NCBI GenBank assembly: GCA_016987375.1
Contig: PJRA01000508.1
Location: forward strand, 97,076 to 161,075
DNA length: 64,000 nt
Direction of reading: 5' to 3'
Source of the DNA: Brachionus koreanus
Taxonomy: Eukaryota; Rotifera; Eurotatoria; Ploima; Brachionidae
Program-made: the position numbers and the translations under genes
Notes under the pieces: model-generated
Told to the model about the DNA's origin: nothing
Seen by the model: only the letters and a program-made list of their open reading frames with translations
The model's database searches: none
Shown: in pieces, positions 1 through 10,698 of the stretch
Layout of the letters: each line of letters starts with the position of its first letter
Position numbering within the stretch: the stretch's first letter is position 1

Positions 1-327
1 GGAGAACGCGGATCGAAAATTCCCGAAGATTTTTTTGCGCCCGACTCTCCATTGCTCTCATTCATGTAGCAAATAGGAGTTCTAAATTTTAAGAATTTTT
101 AAAAAATGTGTTGAATAAAAAAGAAAAATCTTCTACCTGACTATTCCATTTGAGGGAGACCTTGGGTCAAACTCAGCCTGTATTACTTTATTATTGATTG
201 GTGTAAAATCATTATTTAAATTTTTATATTTTTTTCCAAGTAGACTCGAGTTAGCATCAGATGTTTCTTCACTTGACGAATAGTCATCCACTTGTTGAGT
301 CCATTCTTTATTCATAATATTTCCCAT
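1..327 (-). CDS. CDCA3-like (TOME-1-like) protein, N-terminal part, truncated by window edge
   Basis: The start ATG is at 327. Exon 1 is 137-327, a 55-base intron is 82-136 (gtagaag donor, ttttag acceptor), and exon 2 runs from 81 off the window. The 64 residues of exon 1 end in FDPRSPSNGIVR and exon 2 continues TPI, giving the motif DPRSPxxGIxRTPI. A second FDPRSP follows about 25 residues later at the window edge. A repeated DPRSPxxGIxRTP motif is what I recall from vertebrate CDCA3, an F-box-like trigger of mitotic entry acting with SCF ligase. The N-terminus is polar and Ser-rich. It lies 196 bases downstream of RAD51AP1 on the same strand. The C-terminal part cannot be seen, so the family call rests on the two motif copies. 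Confidence 0.6.
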
Positions 328-523
328 CTTGACCTCTATTTATTATCTAAATAAGATTTTAAGTAAAGTTTTCATTTTAAAAAATAATACTAATCCCAAA
401 CTTTTTAAAGCCTGGCAATAAAATTTTAAATAATAATTTAGAAAATTGGTAATTAATTTTATTGAAAATTTAATTAATCCATCGATTTAACAAAAAAAAG
501 AGAAATTATAGAAATATTTTACA

Positions 524-1498
524 TCATGTTAATTTTACATTAGGGTGTAATGGCTTCACTTTTGAATTTCTTGACAAACCAACTCTATACTGAGGTTGAG
601 AGGCTTTGATTTCAATCCGACCTAAAGGACTCGGATTAAGATTAAGACTTGTGTTTAAATTTTTAAGCTCCGATTTCTTAGTTTCAATTGAACTTAAGCT
701 TTTTCGAGAACTAGATAAATTGGGAACCATTATTTTTGGTTCTTCTTTTGGTTCATCAAATTTTAAAGAAACAACAACTTTTTCACAAGTTTCTTTTTCA
801 TCATTTAGTTTTACTTCTTTATTCGAGTCGATTTCATTCAAAACTGTTGAGTTTTCGTCTGACTTTTTGTTCTTTTTTTTTGAATTTGGTGTTTGCTTTT
901 TTTTTGGTGGTGTTCGTTTCTTAGGTTTTGATTTTTTAAAGTCATCATCCGACTCCTCAGCTTCAAAATCTTCTTCATCACTTTCCATTTTTTTCGGCTT
1001 TTTTTTGTTATTTTTTTTCGTTAACTTTTCATCAGTTTCATCACTCTTTTTGTCACAAGATTCTATATCTGCTTTAACTTCAGTTTCTACATGTTCATTT
1101 ACATTTTCATTTTCTTCTTTTTTGGCATTTTCTTCCTCGTTTGCAATCGTTTCATTAATATCTGTTTTATTGGGGTAAAAAGAATTTTCTTTCAGGGATA
1201 ATTCTATAGCTTTTTTAATGTCATTGTCTAATGGATCAACTCTGGTTGACCTCCTTAGAGTCAAAGTCTTAATCAAAACATTAGATAAGAGATTACTACC
1301 TTTCTCGAATCTTTTTGTCTGCAGATCCAGGATCAGGTCGGTTTTTTTTGGTTTTTTTGTTTTTGAAATCTTTTTCAAAATCATCATCACTATTGTCTCC
1401 GTCTTTGAAATCAGAGTCCTTGTTTCTAAAAATAAACAAAGTCAACAATATTCATTAAATAAAGTTAAAAACCTAAACCTTTTGGAACCTTTGCTCAT
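524..1498 (-). CDS. RAD51AP1: RAD51-associated protein 1 (RAD51AP1) homologue
   Basis: Three exons: 1479-1498, 1300-1425 and 524-1253, with introns of 53 and 46 bases; 291 residues. The reading frame closes only with both introns removed. The C-terminus contains GLSRNSKVKPLHPN, which matches the RAD51-binding C-terminal motif of animal RAD51AP1 (GLSRxxxVKPLHPN). Near residue 60, DNDIKKAIELSLKE matches the conserved helical segment of the family. The start (SDFKDGDNSDDDFEKDFK) resembles the acidic SDSDDDF stretch of vertebrate proteins. The middle is Lys/Glu-rich and disordered, expected for a DNA-binding partner of RAD51 in homologous recombination. It is somewhat shorter than the roughly 335-residue human protein. 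The start ATG in exon 1 is supported by the clean donor after AAAAG. Confidence 0.88.
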
Positions 1499-2340
1499 TT
1501 GTAAAATTTAGAATTATAATAGAAAATTTGAGAAATTTCAAATTTTTGAACAAGTTTAAGAATTAAATTTAGAAAAAGTTTGTTAGTCACAGTTTTTTTT
1601 CGTTGTTTTTAATTTTATGATTGTATGCTAAAATGTTTAGAGGGAATTATGCAGGTTTGTATTGAAATAAATATAAAGTTAAATGAATCTGAGACGATTT
1701 TAAGTGGTCATTCAATGATGATATTTATTTTTGGACACTATGTTATGATAATTCAGACAAAATTTTTTCCAATATTCTCAAGCAAATTAACCAAATAGTT
1801 TTCTAAGTGGTCTTGAAAACGATTCATGCAATTTTAGAAATTTTGTAGATATTTTCAATATCTGTATATAAGAATTAAAGATTTAGAACAAATATTAGTT
1901 TTCATTAATAATTTTGTTAGCTCTAACACTTCTAGTCAAAGCTAGAATGGCCTTTCTAGATTTTCACTAATATAAAATAATAAGCATTTTTTGTACGATT
2001 GTTTTTTAAGTTTTAAAAAATTCAATGAAAATAAAAATTTTTAAATTTTTTTCAACTGTTTTAATCATATTTATTAATAAATTTTTAAAATAAAAATTAA
2101 TTTTTTAAAATTAATTAATTTTTTTTGTACAACAAACTATAATATTCATTTTCTTTTTGGATCAAAATCTTAATTTATTGTCACAGTATTTTACTAGCGG
2201 GATATGAATAAAAAATGACCAAACTTGAAATATACATTACAATTATATAATTTATCAAGGTTATGGTAGTTAGGAGCATCTTAACTCTTCTACATTATGA
2301 TAAAACGACTAAAAAACTAATCCATGTAGAAACTCAGTTG
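1499..2340. other. Intergenic, no feature recognised
   Basis: AT-rich sequence upstream of RAD51AP1. No open frame, RNA gene or repeat was recognised. The first 100 bases probably hold the RAD51AP1 promoter; no motif is clear. Confidence 0.5.
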
Positions 2341-3580
2341 AAAACATGAGTTTAAGCTCTAAAAAGAAAATCATGGAGAAGGCAAACTTTAAACATGGTT
2401 CCACTCAAAAAAGATGGGCTGAAGAAGACTATGGTTTATGATACTTCTAAGAAAGTAGAAAAAAGCAGAGACTCTGGACGGATTTTTGGAAGTGATAACA
2501 GTGATTAAGTTTCTCAAACTCGCTAGACGATTACAATGCTGTCAATAATGTTAATCAAAATCATTAAAAAGGCGTAAAACGATATAAAAAATATAAAATA
2601 TTAAAAGAACTGAGGAAGAGGCTCGAAAATTTCGTCAAGAAAAAATTTCTAAGAATTCGCACTTTGTCATTGATAATGAGTCCTATTTCACTTTTTCGCA
2701 TTGCATCACAGATATCAATAGTTCATTTTCTTCTATTTACATGTCTCAATTTTACATGTCCTCCAGATGTTAGACATTAGTAAAAAAAGGAAAATCCTTT
2801 TGTGGATAGCAGGATCTCTTAAATTTTTATCTAAAGGTTTCCTAAAGGTCTAATGAAAATTAGGTTTAAAATTAATCAACATGTTTACTTAAATGAACGC
2901 ATCAAAAAACGATTGATTCCTTTCATCAAACAGTCACCAAATTGTGCGATCAACTCAATATGAATGATCATGAATGGGATCAGTAATTTGGGGAACGTTC
3001 ATAATATCCGCTCATTTTGCGATCAAAAATTCTTGTCGTCAAATTTTAATAAAATTGTAATTTTGTAAAATTAGTGCTGTTAGATTTGGCGCCAATTTTT
3101 AACCTAGAAAAAAAATTAATTAATTCTTAACAATAAACTATTTAATCTATTTTTGAAATTTTTTTGATAGATTAAATAGGAAAAAATTATTTTTTTAGAT
3201 TTCGTTGGAGGCTACTTGGGTCTATATAAAAGGAAAAATACCATAATTACCGGATTTTTTATCCAAAGAAAGAATTTTAAATTTTCAGAGATAAAAAGTC
3301 AGGAAAATGTGCCTCCTTTCTCAAAATAGGAACCATTCAAGCCATAATCAGTCCTGATCGCACAATTTGGCAATCAGTATTTTTGATCACCTAATGAATC
3401 AATCTGTTCACTTAAGTTTGACCGACTAAAGCGAGCAATTAACTGGCAACTTGAATTATTGAGTTGATTGGATGCACGAATACCAGCACTAATCAAGGAC
3501 TGTTTGACAATTCTTAAAGCAGCTGTGTATAAGAAAATTTGGTCTGAAAATACAAATCAGCTCGTTAAATCTTTTTGAAT
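2340..3580 (+). mobile_element. Decayed mariner-type (DDE) transposase, interrupted
   Basis: Broken frames keep recognisable transposase pieces. Around 2610-2710: EEARKFRQEK followed by FVIDNESYFTFSH, resembling the first-aspartate block (DDESYFTLSH) of mariner transposases. Around 2785-2935: KILLWIAGSLKFLSKGF and then VYLNERIKKRLIPFIKQ, matching the region between the first and second catalytic aspartates. Around 3494-3572: LTILKAAVYKKIWSENTNQL resembles the C-terminal block (FWAILKxxVY). Between the last two blocks about 500 bases do not read as transposase and carry a 16-base inverted repeat. There are many stops, so it is a fossil. Terminal repeats were not found. Confidence 0.6.
2937..3370. 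repeat. Possible nested insertion bounded by a 16-base inverted repeat
   Basis: CCAAATTGTGCGATCA at 2937-2952 recurs as its exact reverse complement at 3355-3370. The 434-base interval sits where the transposase reading breaks off and before it resumes, so it may be a small non-autonomous element inserted in the older mariner. Outside the 16 bases the arms stop matching, and target duplications were not identified. Confidence 0.35.
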
Positions 3581-4253
3581 TTAAAAAATATTAATATTTA
3601 AGGGAGTTGGTTTTTTTTTATTCATATAATGTTATTCATGCAGTTCAAAATTATAAAAAAGACTATTATTTCCAAACAAGAAATGAGGCTTCTTGAACTA
3701 TGCATATAAATTTGAATATTTTAGACTAATTCAGAGCATTGAGTAATTAAAAACTTGTGTTGGGGATAGTTAATGATGGCCATTGGACTGCCAAAAATAA
3801 AATTAAAAAATATTTCAAATATGAAAATTTGAAAGCTAAAAGAATTGAGTATAAGTAAAAATAATAAAATTTAGAAAAAAAAATTATGCCTTAATTAAAT
3901 CCCTGTGGCCATCAAGACGGCCAAGACCAAGATTTGGTGGTCTAGTGGCCGCCACTGACGGTACTCGACACTTTTTCTTAAGATAATCATTTTTAATCAA
4001 AAAGAGTTTTTAAAAATTTTATAATTTTTGTGATAAAAAATTGTGTTAATAAAACTCTAGTATTCTATATGAAGATATTTTTATTAGAATTAAACAAAAA
4101 TTAGCTTCAAACTTTATTTACACATTAGCTTCAAACATATTTAAAAAGTGCGTGATCGCCATTCTTGGAAAGGTCGATTCATAGACAGAAAAAATAATAA
4201 ATAATTAATATTAGAAAAAAAATTTAATTTTCTCACATCTATTATTGAATACT
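3581..4253. other. Intergenic; contains a 28-base dispersed repeat
   Basis: No gene is visible. At 3944-3971 the sequence AGTGGCCGCCACTGACGGTA and the next eight bases closely match 31616-31643, inside a chitinase intron. This marks a dispersed repeat of unknown kind. Confidence 0.4.
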
Positions 4254-4931
4254 TTACTTATCTCTTAAATTACAAATAACAAAATTTTCACAATCATATC
4301 CAGCATTTTTAAAATCATTTTCCAAATTTAGCCTTGGATACTTGGTCTTGTGAATTACTACCATGTTGACATTCTCTTTGTTTTCCATATATTTTTCCAA
4401 ATTGGAGATAATATCTGGATTTTTTAAATTTAAATCGTCTAGTTCAAGGACCATATCACCTATTTGCAGGCACGACTCTGCTGGTGAATCTGAAAAAATC
4501 TCACTGACAAAAAGCATGTCTTGATTTCCGCATTTTGACTTAGACAAGCTAAATCCGAAGCCAACTCCTGGCCATTTTGGCAAAGTAATGCTTCTCATCA
4601 AACCATGTAAATGAGTTTCAGAATCAAAGCTCTGCAGATAAAATGAGTCCAGCTCTTCAGGATTCAAATTTTTGTCCATATTTTTGTTGTAAGAATAGCT
4701 TTCGTATTCATATTCTAGAATTCCGTCCGAGTCACTGATTATTTTTGCGTGCTTGAAAATTTTTGACTTCTTCGAGTCTGTTTGGGGCGGATAATGGCCT
4801 GGCTCGAATATATAATCAAATGGCTCGCTGATAAAATACTCGTTTTTATTTCCATTTATTTCAATAGTTTCCTCTTCATTAATCTCGGTTATTACCAACT
4901 CGTTTATCAATTCAGAATTCGATGGTTCCAT
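4254..4931 (-). CDS. PDZ-domain protein, intronless
   Basis: A single open frame of 225 residues from an ATG at 4931. Residues about 1-110 are acidic and show no known domain. Residues about 115-200 look like one PDZ domain: the carboxylate-binding loop region WPGVGFGFSLS (a GFGF-type loop), then LFVSEIFSDSPAESCLQIGDMVLELDDL, whose SPAE..LQIGD segment is the classic PDZ strand-helix motif, followed by VNMVVIHK. PDZ domains bind C-terminal peptides of partners, often membrane proteins. No signal peptide or membrane segment is present, so the product is probably cytosolic. I cannot assign it to a named family. Confidence 0.75.
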   Translation of the reverse strand: MEPSNSELINELVITEINEEETIEINGNKNEYFISEPFDYIFEPGHYPPQTDSKKSKIFKHAKIISDSDGILEYEYESYSYNKNMDKNLNPEELDSFYLQSFDSETHLHGLMRSITLPKWPGVGFGFSLSKSKCGNQDMLFVSEIFSDSPAESCLQIGDMVLELDDLNLKNPDIISNLEKYMENKENVNMVVIHKTKYPRLNLENDFKNAGYDCENFVICNLRDK

Positions 4932-5983
4932 TTTGAAAGTAAATAATATTTTATCTACTGTAAATTTTAAAAATAAAATTTTGCAACAAGCTTTTTATTT
5001 GTATATTTTTAGAAATAATTTATGCTGAAATTTTTAAGATTAAATTAACTGAAATGTATGAATAGCTAAGTTTCGGCAGTCATCTGTGTTAAAAAACAAG
5101 AATATTTGAATTTTAACATGACTAATCACGTTTTAATTTAGTGATGAAAAAAAAATTGCTTTTAAGTCTGTTTTTTGTTCATTTTACTATGAGCTTGCAA
5201 ATACCAAAAATTTTGAGATTTATGCCTAACTAAAAAACCATTTTGGCATCAATCAGTATTTTTCATTTAAAAAACCTCTTTTTTTAACATAGAAAAAATT
5301 ATTTGAAAAAATAAATCCAAGCAAGATAGTTACCCCTGGTTAAGATTAGATAATTTTATCAAACTATTATCCTAAAAATTAAAGTAGATTAGGTGAAATA
5401 AAGAAATTATTTTTTTATCAATAAAGTAGCCTTTGTATTGGAAAATTTTAATTTTTTTCAACTAAAAAAAATAAATGTTGATATTTATGCAGACAATTTT
5501 TCGGCACGCTTAAATAAAAATATGATTAAATCTTTCTAAAAACAAAATCTGATCTTCACACCCATTTAAAAAAAAACTAAATGGAAAAATAAAAGCGTTA
5601 GTTAAATGTAACATTTTATTTTAAAAATAAATAAATAAATCTATCTCATTTATTTTTACAATGATTCAATTAATAAATAAAACAATTGACTAGCATTAAC
5701 TAACTTATTTTTTAATAAAAATGTTTTTAAAATCTTATACATTTGTTAAGATTTTTATAAAATTATTTTAAAATAAACACTTAATTCATGTATCTAATTA
5801 AAAAAAAACGAAATAAAAATAATTATCAACATAAAATGTCAAATAAAGCAAACTTATTTTTCTAAAATTGGAATCGAGCTCTTGTGATTATTCTAATTAT
5901 CTAATCTTGAGTTCATTTAAGAAAAAGCTAAACAGTTTCATCATATTTCTAAATAATTTTAGTCAGTTTTTTTAAATTCTAAA
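4932..5983. other. Intergenic between divergent genes, no feature recognised
   Basis: About 1 kb of AT-rich DNA between the divergently transcribed PDZ gene and the LIMP-2 gene. It must hold both promoters, but no clear TATA box or repeat stands out. Confidence 0.5.
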
Positions 5984-8315
5984 ATGGGTCATGCACTAGC
6001 AATTTTCGGAATTGTGTCGAGTCTCTTACTTGTTACAGGAGGCTTGTTGGCAATTATTTTCGCTGACAAATTCATGCATGCTTTTATTGCTTCGGTAATT
6101 AAATAATCTTTTTAAAATAAAAATGATATTTTTGTTAGAATATACATTTGGAACCTAATAGCGATCTTTACAAACAGTGGCTGAAACCACCAATTGATGT
6201 TTATCTAAGCATTTATGTTTTTAACCTGAAGAATCCGATTGAATTCCAGAATGGAGCAAAACCGCTCTTTGAAGAAATTGGGCCTTTTGTATTTAGAGAA
6301 TATGTAATTAAGGATGACATAGTTAATAACATGAACTACACCATATCATACAAAGAAAAAAAGCAATATTATTTTTTGCAAGACAAGTCTCCCTATGAAT
6401 TCGATTATCCTATTACCACTTTGAATATGGGAGCAATTACTGTGATCAATGGTGTGAAGTATGCCACTAATTTGGTGCATGATGGTGTAAATTTGGCTTT
6501 ACAGCTTACGGGTGATACTCTTTTAGTTGATAAAATGCCTGCTAAAGACCTCCTTTTTGGATACAAAGACAAATTTTTAGTCCAATTGAAAAAAATTTTA
6601 CCAAATCTGGTTCCGACAGACACAGTGGGACTTTTTATCCAAGTATTATCTTTTTTCGAATTTTTTTTGTTGGAAATTTTTTTTTTCTAAACAGAAAAAT
6701 GATACTTATGATGGGTTGTATACAATTTATACTGGAGTTGATGATTTTAACAAAGTGGGAATAGTTGAACGTTTTAACAATCAAAAGTAATTGATATTTT
6801 AAATAAGTATTTTGAATTTTAGATTAAAAAAACAAAGAAAAAATGACATATTGATATAAATTTAATGAACATACTCAAAAAATATTTTTTCTAATTTAAA
6901 CAATTAATGTAGATAAATATTTTCAAGTGTAGCATAACATGTTAAGCCAAAGCCAAGTATTGTGCATATTTCTGCATTCAGAAATTTTTTGCAGAAACTT
7001 GCAGACATAAAAAATTAGTTTTAACATTGAATGTTTACTTTGAAAATGTGCTTCTGCAATAAAATTTTAATCAGAAAATATTTAAAAACTTATTTTTAAT
7101 CATAAATTTTGAGCATTATCATTTAACTTGATCACAAACTTAAATTTACCGAAAAATTTTAGATGATAAAGACTTTTAATTAGCTTTTTATATTTTGTAA
7201 AGCAAGCTCTAAAGCTTAACAAAAAAGTTTTAAATTAAAATTTTTATTTTTTGGATTTTTTATTCAAAAATTCACAATGTCTTTTAATCTAAATTAAATT
7301 ATTGATCATTTTTTTTAGCAAAGTAGATATTTGGACATCAAAAATAGCTAATATGATAAATGGAACAGGTATAATCTAAAAAAATATAGTTATTCAGCAA
7401 AAAGAATAATTTAAAAATGTTTTAAGATGGAACAATTCTTCCTCCTTTTTTAAATGAGAGTAGTATAATATATATTTTTGAATCAGATTTGTGCAGGTAA
7501 ACAAGATTCTTAAATAGTTTAAAAAATATAGTCTAAAACTTAAATCAAAGATCACTTTATGCAAAATATAACAAAACAATGAAAATCATTGATGGAATTA
7601 AAGTTTTAGGCTATGCTCCGGATGAATATTTTTATGAAAATTACACTATTAATCCAGACAATGCAGGATTTTGCACTCCAGCAGATAATTGTCTACCAAA
7701 AGGTCTACTGAACCTAACCCAATGTGTTGGAGGTATTAAATAAAATTTTAAATTAAATTTAAAATTTTTAAAAGATGAATAATCTAAGGAGTTCCAATAA
7801 TCATGTCGTGTCCTCATTTTCTTTTTTCAGAAAAGAAATTTGCAGAAGAAGTAGAGGGTCTAATGCCTAATTTCACAAATCATGCAACAATGATCTTTGC
7901 AGAGCCAACTACTGGAGTTCTAATGAAAGCAAACAAACGAATCCAGTTTAATACTCAACTATACAAGGACCCAAGAATAAAGTAAATCATTCAATTTAAA
8001 TAATTTAAATAATTAACAAAATATGATTTTAGAATGACAAAAAATCTACCAGAGATTTTATATCCACTTTTTTGGGTGGATGAACACTTCGAAATTGATA
8101 AGAAGAATGCAGATTTGTATTACTACCAAGTAAAGCTTCCACTGTTAGGTGTAACTATCGGAAAGTATGCAATATTTGCTATTGGCTTTGTTCTTCTAAT
8201 ATTATCATGTCGTTATACATACAATCTATCTAAAAAAAATGATAATTCCGACACGCTTAACATTCAGCATTCAAGTAAAGATGAGATTGATGAGCAAACT
8301 CCCCTAATTATTTAA
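5984..8315 (+). CDS. SCARB2: CD36-family scavenger receptor, LIMP-2 (SCARB2)-like
   Basis: Eight exons: 5984-6094, 6139-6642, 6695-6786, 7319-7368, 7427-7496, 7551-7732, 7789-7981, 8033-8315; 494 residues, the usual family length. All phases join cleanly. Order: short N-terminal tail, membrane helix (about 7-29), large lumenal domain, second helix (about 438-460), and a 34-residue tail. Family marks are KQWLKPPIDVYLSIYVFNLKNP, EEIGPFVFREY, MINGTDGTILPPF, LCRSLYAKY and FCTPADNC with paired cysteines. The tail ends DEQTPLII, which resembles the acidic dileucine lysosome-sorting signal at the end of LIMP-2 (DERAPLI). That points to a lysosomal membrane receptor rather than plain CD36. One intron is long (532 bases); the rest are 44-58. 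An AATAAA lies just past the stop. Confidence 0.9.
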
Positions 8316-8582
8316 AACTTAATTATATTCAGTTTTTTAATAAATATTTTATTTAATTATTGATTTGCAAATGAAATTTTTTAGTTCTAATTATAAATTT
8401 CAAGTCCTTATCTAATTACTTTTTTTTAAGTTAAAATTTCTAAAAATCAATATTTTTAAAAAGATCATATTATCTTGATGGATCTCGAGTGAAATTTATA
8501 TCCGAGAATCTGAAACGAAAATTATTTTTGATTAGTTTCGCAACAAAAAGTTTACTAGTCTATTCGATTCATTAGTTAAATA

Positions 8583-8867
8583 ATGAACAATATTGAAATA
8601 CTTCTTTTAATTTATGGTCTAAGTGCCACTTTAACTATAATTTTAATAGCCGGATTCAAATGGTTTGGCATTAAATATTTGTTTTGTTGTAGAAATAAAA
8701 ATAAAGTATTTAAAATCATTTATTTTTTCTATCTATTTGAATTTTTTTTAAAGGATGAAGATCATGAAGAAATGGGTCTTTCTTTATCACCCTCAAAAAT
8801 TTGCTCAATTAATACCACAGAAAATACAGCTTTTACAAATAGTAATTTTTTAATTAGTATTAATTAA
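8583..8867 (+). CDS. Small single-pass membrane protein, unknown
   Basis: Start ATG at 8583. A 48-base intron (8706-8753, gtattt..aaag) keeps the frame open, so the spliced product is 78 residues and the unspliced one 94. Residues about 5-29 form one hydrophobic helix (LLLIYGLSATLTIILIAGF), followed by a short CC-containing basic stretch and an acidic Ser/Thr-rich tail. It follows the LIMP-2 gene by 267 bases on the same strand. No family is recognised. The clean splice sites and membrane helix favour a real gene, but without transcript data it remains tentative. Confidence 0.45.
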   Translation: MNNIEILLLIYGLSATLTIILIAGFKWFGIKYLFCCRNKNKVFKIIYFFYLFEFFLKDEDHEEMGLSLSPSKICSINTTENTAFTNSNFLISIN

Positions 8868-8996
8868 ATTTTTCATCAAATAATTTCTAGTAATAACAAT
8901 TAAATTAAGTTTTGAAATATTAAACCGCTCTTGTTTACAATTACTTAATATTTTAAAATTTTAATTAAAAAAACAAAAAATTTAGTCTATCATAAT

Positions 8997-9242
8997 GACC
9001 CTATTTTATCATAGTGGATAATGGGGATGCGCCCATCTCCTTTTCTAGTACCTTTTTGAGCAACAGCTCCAATCTCATACTGAGGCTAATGCAAAACTGG
9101 TCTTCCATTTTTTGGTGAAAGGGGTTTAAACATGCGCCCGTATTACCGAGATATTTTGAAGATTTTGCTGCCCTTAGCAGGTCTTGAACCCTCGATTCTC
9201 TGCTTGCATGACTAACACACAAACCGTTCGGCGGTATGGGCT
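8997..9242 (-). repeat. tRNA-derived SINE, most complete copy
   Basis: On the minus strand 9241-9170 is a 72-nt tRNA-like head. The ends GCCCATA and TAAGGGC pair at six of seven positions, an A-box-like GCCGAACGG is near the start, and the B box GGGTTCAAGACC lies in the right place. A body of about 170 bases follows, ending near TAAAATAGGGT. The body matches two fragments at 61283-61706 (shared GGAGCTGTTGCTCAAAAAGG and a tail like ATCCACTATGATAAAATAGG). A tRNA head plus a repeated non-tRNA body defines a SINE. It would be transcribed by RNA polymerase III and moved by a LINE. Confidence 0.75.
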
Positions 9243-10087
9243 AACTTTTTAAAAAAAAAATTATTAATAAAATTTAAATAATTAGTATTTGATAATATAT
9301 TAATAGGAATATTAAATTTTTAAGAGAAGCTTCGATTAATTCTTGGAGTTTAAAGTTTTTAGCTCTTTCTTGATTCTTTTACTTTAAAATATATAAATTT
9401 TAAATATTGTAATATTATGACGGTCTGTTGATAAATAATTCTTAATCTTTGAAAGTTAAGTAGTGTATTTTCTAATTTTGACTTAGCTCTCTTTGATTGT
9501 ATAATTTTCAGTTAAATTTGCACTTATTTTTTAATTTATTTTTTCATTTTTTTACTAATTTTTTTAAATAAAATTGTTCAATAAGTGATCCTTTCAAACA
9601 AATTTGATGGTATTACTATTCTTAACTGTTATTAATTGGCTTCTTCACACCAAATATTTACAGAATTAGCTCAATTTGAGTGGCGCATTTTTAAAAATCC
9701 ATAATTCTTTTAATCAAATTCTTATGTTTAATAATATTCATCTGATTCTTTTATCAGAATTTATGAAAATTTTTAATTTATATGAAATTATTTATTTAAT
9801 AATTCTAAGCTAAGGCCGATCATCGACCACTTGCTCAATGACCCGTCAAATAAAGGGCACTGTGTTTAGTATAAAAAAATATAAAAATTACGAAATTGAG
9901 TATAAAAGGTACCAAAAAAAGTAAAAAAGTGTCATAGTTTTTATTTACAATTTAAGGTATTCAATGCTAAAATAAAATTAATCTACGTAAAAAAAAAAAT
10001 CATTCCTAAAAAAAAGTTTGACTTTTAATTAATAAGAGACTGTTGGATATGAAAACTAAGCTACATCAAATCTACAAATCTGGAATA
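9243..10087. other. Intergenic, no feature recognised
   Basis: AT-rich DNA between the SINE and the LINE remnant. Nothing recognisable was seen. Confidence 0.45.
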
Positions 10088-10698
10088 TTAAGCCCGATAT
10101 GTTATCTTTACTCCCTGTCTTATATATATATCTCTGAGCTTTTGGACTTTGACATCGTTTTTTTGATTTGAACCGTACTCAGTAGTGTTATTCAGCTTAA
10201 CAAGTTTGCATTTGTGCTGTAGTGACATGTTTTCCTCTTCCAATTCTCTGGTAAGTTCCAGGATTTCGCTAATGAAGTCATTCGGAATCGATAGTTTTGC
10301 TAGCTCAATCATCATCTTCTTAGTGAGTTCATTTTCAATTAATCGATTGAAAAAGTCAACCTTAATGTTTTTGATGATTTAATCCGTAGGCATGATATTC
10401 AATGACAAGAATAAGCTTGTTGTACGACACCTCCTTGATATAGTTAGTAGTCCTTTGACTATGTTAACCTCTGTTCTTTTTATATCATTCAGTGAGCTCG
10501 CATTTATGTTCATATTCTCAAACCCATAAGTTAAAACTGGCCTCAAATAGGTCTTGTAAAGATGGGCCTTCATATTTGGATGCATTTGATTTGTTACTAT
10601 ACCCAGAGTCTTCAATTTTGACACTGCATTTATGGCTAGGCTCTTCCTCTTGTTCCAATGATATTTCGAACCCAAGATACCGCATTGTATCGACCTAG
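10088..10698 (-). mobile_element. LINE reverse transcriptase remnant, C-terminal end
   Basis: The minus strand reads HWNKRKSLAINAVSKLKTLG, then LYKTYLRPVLTYGFEN, NDIKRTEVNIVKGLL and RCRTTSLFLSLNIMPTD. This is the typical segment after the polymerase core of non-LTR reverse transcriptases (KTYxRPVLTYG..E, IKRxExNIVK). The frame continues past a single in-frame TAA (10379-10381) for another 97 residues to a stop near 10088. Upstream of 10698 the similarity is lost. It is thus a 5'-truncated copy with one premature stop, fairly young by the standard of the other relics here. Confidence 0.75.

Noticed and set aside
606..1178. Plus-strand frame of 190 residues rich in Ser and Phe
   Set aside because: It is the antisense shadow of the Lys/Glu/Asp-rich RAD51AP1 exon; composition is explained by that gene.
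9001..9222. 73-residue minus-strand frame
   Set aside because: It lies in the SINE body and tRNA-like head; the start is incidental.
9170..9241. Functional tRNA gene on the minus strand
   Set aside because: Acceptor stem pairs well but the D-arm and T-stem have mismatches and the unit is followed by a body repeated elsewhere, so it is a SINE head.
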